NCBI RefSeq assembly: GCF_016031655.1
Contig: NZ_JACCHQ010000024.1
Location: forward strand, 62,001-126,000
Reading direction: 5' to 3'
DNA: 64,000 nucleotides
Source: Bradyrhizobium glycinis
GTDB taxonomy: Bacteria; Pseudomonadota; Alphaproteobacteria; Rhizobiales; Xanthobacteraceae
The notes beneath the pieces are model-generated. The model was not told the origin of the DNA and did no database searches. It was given only the letters and a program-made list of their open reading frames with translations. Shown piece by piece: positions 60,261 to 64,000 of this stretch; the first letter of the stretch is position 1, and every line of letters begins with the position of its first letter. The position numbers and the translations under genes are program-made.

Positions 60261-61205
60261 ATGTCAGCATTCGACGCATTTCCGCTGGGGCAGCCGGCCT
60301 TCGTCACCAACGTCCTCGACCGCGCCGCGCATCTGCGCCGTGACGACGAGAAGCTGTTCGCGCTGGAGCAGAAGCCGTCCTCGCGCGCCTATGTGGTCTA
60401 TCGCGACTCGCTGCTGGTGAAGCGCGATGGCGACAAGGTGCGCGCGCTGCTCGGAATTGACGAAGCGCTGAAATGCGGCGCCAATCCCGGCACGGTGTTC
60501 CTCGGGCTTCGCGACGGTGCGGCCGTGTTCGGCATGGGCCTGTCGCAGGCCGCCGCCGAGAAGCTGGTCGGACGCGAGGACTATACCGTGACCGAGCTGC
60601 GCGGCATGGCGATGCAGGGCGCGATCCCGCCCGAGGAGCTCTCGGCCGTCGCGATGGCGAAGTCGATGGTGGGCTGGCATCAGCGCCACGGCTATTGTGC
60701 CAATTGCGGCGCACGCACCAGCATGAAGGAAGGCGGCTGGAAGCGCGACTGCCCGGCTTGCAAGGCCGAGCATTTTCCGCGCACCGATCCGGTCGTGATC
60801 ATGCTGGTCGCCTCCGGCGACAAGTGCCTGCTCGGACGCCAGAAGCATTTTCCGCCAGGCATGTATTCTTGCCTCGCCGGCTTCGTCGAGGCGGCCGAGA
60901 CCATTGAGGACGCGGTGCGCCGAGAAATCTTTGAAGAGTCCGGGATCCGCTGCACCGACGTGCAATATTACATGACCCAGCCTTGGCCCTATCCGTCGTC
61001 GCTGATGATCGGCTGCAGCGCGCGGGCGTTGAACGAGGACGTCGTGGTCGATCACTCCGAGCTGGAGGACGCACGCTGGTTCACGCGCGAAGAGGCCGCC
61101 AAGATGTTGACGCGGACGCATCCCGACGGGCTCGCCGGCCCGCATCCGTTCGCGATCGCCCATCATCTGCTCGGCCGTTGGGTGCACGAGAAGAATAACG
61201 CTTGA
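60261..61205 (+). CDS. nudC: NAD(+) diphosphatase, NudC-type Nudix hydrolase
   Basis: A 314-residue Nudix enzyme from ATG 60261 (the longer frame from 60189 overlaps the HIT gene). The zinc ribbon is CANCGARTSMKEGG...DCPACKAEHFPRTDP, followed by the Nudix box GFVEAAETIEDAVRREIFEE. The family-specific SQPWPYP region appears as TQPWPYPSSLM. It cleaves NAD(H) and can remove NAD caps from RNA. The PfkB gene follows 13 bases later. Confidence 0.95.
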   Translation: MSAFDAFPLGQPAFVTNVLDRAAHLRRDDEKLFALEQKPSSRAYVVYRDSLLVKRDGDKVRALLGIDEALKCGANPGTVFLGLRDGAAVFGMGLSQAAAEKLVGREDYTVTELRGMAMQGAIPPEELSAVAMAKSMVGWHQRHGYCANCGARTSMKEGGWKRDCPACKAEHFPRTDPVVIMLVASGDKCLLGRQKHFPPGMYSCLAGFVEAAETIEDAVRREIFEESGIRCTDVQYYMTQPWPYPSSLMIGCSARALNEDVVVDHSELEDARWFTREEAAKMLTRTHPDGLAGPHPFAIAHHLLGRWVHEKNNA

Positions 61206-61218
61206 GCCGAGGCCCGCG

Positions 61219-62136
61219 ATGGCCGGGATCGCGCCGCGCATCCTCTGCATCGGCATGCCGGTGCGCGACCTCATCCTGCGCGTCGAGGCCCTGCCCGAAC
61301 GTGGCAGCAAGGCGAACGCCAGCCATCTCGCCGAGATCTGCGGCGGCAACGCGCTCAATGCCGCGATCGCCATTGCGCGGCTCGGCGGCCGCGTCGCTTT
61401 CGCAGGTCCCATGGGCGATGTGCGGGAGACGTCGAGCGCTTTCATTCTCGCGCAGCTGGGTCATGAGGGCGTCGACACCACGCACATCGTGCGCATGCCG
61501 GGCCTGAGCACGCCGGTCTCGGCGATCATGATCGAGCCCTCGGGCGAGCGAACGCTCACCATCTATCGCGATCCCGCCTTGTGGACCGTGAGGCTGCCCG
61601 AGGCCGATGCGCTGCTTGCCGATTGTCGGGCGGTGCTCGTCGAAAGCCGCTGCGCGGCGTTCGCGACCTCGCTTTGCGCCGAGGCACGCCGGCGCGGCAT
61701 TCCCGTCATCGTCGGGGTCGACCGCGCGATGGCGCTGCGGGACAGCCTGCTCACGGCCGCCTCGCATCTGCTGTTCGCCAGCGCCCAGCTGCAGGAGACG
61801 GCTGGCATCGCTGACGACGGCGCGGCCTTGAAGCACCTCGCGGAGCTGACGCCCGCCTTCCTCGCGGCCACCCGGGGCCCGCGCGGCACGATCTGGCTGA
61901 ACCAGGCGGGCGCGCTGGAAGAGGCGCCGGCGTTCCCGGTCCAGACGGTCGATACGCTCGGCGCCGGCGACGTCTTCCATGGCGCGTTAGCGCTCGGCCT
62001 CGCCGAGGGCAAGGGCGTAAGGGAGGCGATGCGATTCGCCGCGGCCGCCGCAGCGCTGAAATGCGCCCGCCATGGCGGCGGCCTGGCCGCCCCGCAACGC
62101 GTTGAAGTTGAAGAGCTTTTACAAGACAAGCTCTAG
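61219..62136 (+). CDS. PfkB-family carbohydrate kinase
   Basis: A 305-residue ribokinase-fold protein. N-terminal pattern: RILCIGMPVRDLILRV and GGNALNAAIAIARLGGRV; C-terminal signature 2: VQTVDTLGAGDVFHGALAL with the catalytic aspartate. The substrate could be a sugar, nucleoside or sugar acid. It follows nudC by 13 bases on the same strand, and an Lrp-type regulator follows 97 bases later. Confidence 0.9.
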   Translation: MAGIAPRILCIGMPVRDLILRVEALPERGSKANASHLAEICGGNALNAAIAIARLGGRVAFAGPMGDVRETSSAFILAQLGHEGVDTTHIVRMPGLSTPVSAIMIEPSGERTLTIYRDPALWTVRLPEADALLADCRAVLVESRCAAFATSLCAEARRRGIPVIVGVDRAMALRDSLLTAASHLLFASAQLQETAGIADDGAALKHLAELTPAFLAATRGPRGTIWLNQAGALEEAPAFPVQTVDTLGAGDVFHGALALGLAEGKGVREAMRFAAAAAALKCARHGGGLAAPQRVEVEELLQDKL

Positions 62137-62233
62137 AGCTATTCCACCGCGGCGCCGAGATTATGGGCTTGCCGTGGAAAGATTTTCTCTATATCAGGGA
62201 AATCAGCCCCTGAAATGGAACAAAGTTCTTCAA

Positions 62234-62743
62234 ATGACCGATGTAGCCGTCCAGATCCCCGAGACCAGCCGCCGCCTCGACGCCATCGACCGCAAGATCC
62301 TGATGGTCCTCCAGGAAGACGCCTCCCTCTCCGTCGCCGAGATCGGCGACCGGGTCGGCCTGTCCTCGACCCCCTGCTGGAAGCGCATCCAGCGCCTGGA
62401 GGCCGACGGCGTGATCATCAAGCGCGTCGCCCTCGTCGACCAGAACAAGATCGGGCTCGGCATCTCCGTGTTCGTGTCGGTCGAGAGCTCCGACCATTCG
62501 GATGCCTGGCTGAAGCGGTTCGCCGAGGCCGTCAGCGCCATGCCGGAGGTGATGGAGTTCTATCGCATGGCCGGCGACGTCGATTACATGCTGCGCGTCG
62601 TCGTTGCGGACATGCAGGCCTATGACGTGTTCTACAAGAAGCTGATCAGCGCCGTGCCGCTGAAGAACGTCACCTCGCGCTTCGCGATGGAGAAGATCAA
62701 GTCGGTCACCGCCCTGCCGATCCCGGCGGTGGTGGCGGCTTAA
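62234..62743 (+). CDS. Lrp/AsnC family transcriptional regulator
   Basis: A 169-residue protein from ATG 62234; the frame from 62072 overlaps the kinase gene and is rejected. The N-terminal helix-turn-helix is SLSVAEIGDRVGLSSTPCWK and the C-terminal RAM (ACT-like) domain runs from about 80 to 160. It probably senses an amino acid. The A/T-rich 97-base gap upstream (around TTTTCTCTATATCAGGG) should hold its own promoter. The target is not evident from the neighbours. Confidence 0.93.
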   Translation: MTDVAVQIPETSRRLDAIDRKILMVLQEDASLSVAEIGDRVGLSSTPCWKRIQRLEADGVIIKRVALVDQNKIGLGISVFVSVESSDHSDAWLKRFAEAVSAMPEVMEFYRMAGDVDYMLRVVVADMQAYDVFYKKLISAVPLKNVTSRFAMEKIKSVTALPIPAVVAA

Positions 62744-62760
62744 TATTCAAGAGGCGCTCG

Positions 62761-62922
62761 TTCACCTCTCCCCGCTTGCGGAGAGAGGTCGGATCGCTCT
62801 TGCGATCCGGGTGAGGGGGTACAGGTCCCACGGCGACCTCACGTGTGGAGAGAGGCCCCTCACCCCAACCCTCTCAGCGCGAGCGAAGCTCGTCGCGGCC
62901 CCGTAAGAACGGGGCGAGGGAG
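62761..62922. repeat. Intergenic inverted repeat, family C
   Basis: TTCACCTCTCCCCGCTTGCG and GGATCGCTCTTGCGATCCGG match the copy at 49836; the right arm CCCCTCACCCCAACCCTCTC is extended by CGCGAGCGAAGCTCGTCGCG before CCGTAAGAACGGGGCGAGGG. It lies between the Lrp gene and the convergent phosphomannomutase gene. Confidence 0.85.
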
Positions 62923-62952
62923 CGCATCGCCGTCGCGGCGGGCAGTCACCAA

Positions 62953-64000
62953 TCAAATCTTCTGATTGTACTCGCCGACTTCGGGATGCGTGCGCAGCAC
63001 GCTGTTCACCATCTCGAACATGTCGTGCATGCGCTGCTCCGAGACCGGGCTCTCGACCACGACGACGAGCTCGGGCTTGTTGGACGAGGCGCGCACCAGG
63101 CCCCAGCTGCCGTCTTCCACCGTGACGCGGACGCCGTTGACGGTGACGAGGTCGCGGATCGCCTGCCCCCCGATCTTCGCACCCTTCGCCTGCAGGTCTT
63201 CGAAGTGCTTCACTACCTTCTCGATGACGCCGTATTTGGTCTCGTCGGCGCAATGCGGCGACATCGTCGGCGACGACCAGGTCTTCGGCAGCGCGTTCTT
63301 CAAATCGGCCATCGACTTGCCCGGCGCGCGATCGAGCATGTCGCAGATCGCGATTGCCGAGACCAGGCCGTCGTCATAACCGCGGCCATAGGGCTTGTTG
63401 AAGAAGAAGTGGCCGGACTTCTCGAAACCTGCGAGCGCGCCGGTCTCGTTGGTGCGGCGCTTCATGTAGGAATGGCCGGTCTTCCAATAGGCGGTTTTCG
63501 CGCCCTGCTTCTGCAGCACCGGATCGGTGACGAACAGGCCGGTCGATTTCACGTCGACAATGAACTGCGCGTCCTTGTGGATCGCCGACATGTCGCGCGC
63601 CAGCATCACACCGACCTTGTCGGCAAAGATCTCCTCGCCGGTATTGTCGACGACGCCGCAGCGGTCGCCGTCACCGTCGAAGCCGAGGCCGACATCGGCC
63701 TTGTGATGCAGCACGGCGTCGCGGATCGCGTGCAGCATCTCCATGTCTTCCGGGTTCGGGTTGTATTTCGGGAAGGTGTGGTCGAGCTCGGTGTCGAGCG
63801 GGATAACCTCGCAGCCGATCGCTTCCAGCACCTGCGGCGCGAAGGCGCCGGCGGTGCCGTTGCCGCAGGCCGCGACCACCTTGAGCTTGCGCTTAAGCTT
63901 CGGACGAGAGGTGAGGTCGGCGATGTAGCGCGCCGGGTAATTCTCGTGGAACTGGTAGGAGCCGCCGGCCTTGTTCTTGAACTCGGCGTTCAGGACGATC
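62953..64000 (-). CDS. Phosphomannomutase/phosphoglucomutase (partial, 5' end outside the window)
   Basis: The C-terminal ~349 residues of an alpha-D-phosphohexomutase; the reading frame stays open to the window edge, so the start lies beyond it. The metal-binding loop GFDGDGDRCGVVD is intact. The catalytic-serine domain is not in the window. The C-terminal domain ends EMVNSVLRTHPEVGEYNQKI, with the phosphate-binding RASSNKPELVV. It makes mannose-1-P or glucose-1-P for polysaccharide and lipopolysaccharide synthesis and could feed the exopolysaccharide cluster at 12.7-17.7 kb. A longer frame starting at GTG 63879 is only part of this gene. Confidence 0.93.
   Translation of the reverse strand, partial: IVLNAEFKNKAGGSYQFHENYPARYIADLTSRPKLKRKLKVVAACGNGTAGAFAPQVLEAIGCEVIPLDTELDHTFPKYNPNPEDMEMLHAIRDAVLHHKADVGLGFDGDGDRCGVVDNTGEEIFADKVGVMLARDMSAIHKDAQFIVDVKSTGLFVTDPVLQKQGAKTAYWKTGHSYMKRRTNETGALAGFEKSGHFFFNKPYGRGYDDGLVSAIAICDMLDRAPGKSMADLKNALPKTWSSPTMSPHCADETKYGVIEKVVKHFEDLQAKGAKIGGQAIRDLVTVNGVRVTVEDGSWGLVRASSNKPELVVVVESPVSEQRMHDMFEMVNSVLRTHPEVGEYNQKI

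Noticed and set aside
34434..62922. CRISPR array as an explanation for the recurring intergenic repeats
   Set aside because: Copies are dispersed singly, are inverted repeats of 85-200 bases, and have no regular spacers or cas genes.

Overview
The window looks like a chromosomal segment of an alphaproteobacterium of the Bradyrhizobium type (inference). The reasons are the high GC content, the order rpmH-rnpA-yidC-ysxC-argB with dapD-dapE and def-fmt-truA nearby, the dnaX-ebfC-recR cluster with the 4.5S RNA gene beside it, several small secreted proteins of a rhizobial flavour (DUF1236, DUF1036), and many copies of short intergenic inverted-repeat elements. No rRNA, CRISPR array, transposase or prophage was seen.

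Layout. 1-12.7 kb is accessory-like: a LuxR-type regulator with an abnormal receiver and a long His/Gln/Ser-rich repeat tail, a 54-residue protein, a YkuD L,D-transpeptidase, a luciferase-like monooxygenase, a low-GC 854-residue protein with a C-terminal zinc ribbon and PD-(D/E)XK-like nuclease signature (the best candidate for an undescribed system), a Tat-exported class V aminotransferase-like protein, and a run of small secreted proteins that include Gly/Ser repeat proteins. 12.7-17.7 kb is a minus-strand exopolysaccharide cluster: a Wzz/BY-kinase-like protein, a GH5 glycosidase and a Wzy-like polymerase. 17.8-24 kb holds a gamma-glutamyltransferase and a class III aminotransferase divergent from a LysR regulator, a frameshifted zinc dehydrogenase, a methyltransferase and a small monooxygenase-like protein. 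24.2-30.2 kb holds a phytanoyl-CoA dioxygenase family gene behind a structured leader with a 11-residue peptide, then a catabolic operon (TTT binding protein, NDP-forming acyl-CoA synthetase, enoyl-CoA hydratase) divergent from an IclR regulator with a palindromic operator between them.

30.2-36 kb holds a lipoprotein, a secreted protein, an adenylate cyclase-TolB-TPR protein, a decayed tRNA-Arg-like sequence, queD, an intact tRNA-Arg(ACG) and a histidine kinase. 36.2-55 kb is the housekeeping core: rpmH, rnpA, yidC, ysxC, DUF423, argB, a DUF1036 protein, a HAD nucleotidase, dapD, dapE, a GIY-YIG protein, truA, fmt, def, rmuC, an AmpG-like permease, recR, ebfC, dnaX and the SRP RNA. 55.2-59.5 kb is a polar amino acid type ABC operon that runs by 4-base overlaps into an SDR lacking its catalytic Tyr/Lys and an enolase-superfamily enzyme with a complete active site, suggesting one pathway for an unknown imported substrate. 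59.8-64 kb holds a HIT protein, NudC, a PfkB kinase, an Lrp regulator and the 3' part of a phosphomannomutase gene that runs off the window.

At least five families of imperfect inverted repeats of about 90-200 bases sit between genes of the second half. Starts were moved to internal ATG/GTG codons wherever a Shine-Dalgarno or signal peptide made that more likely.
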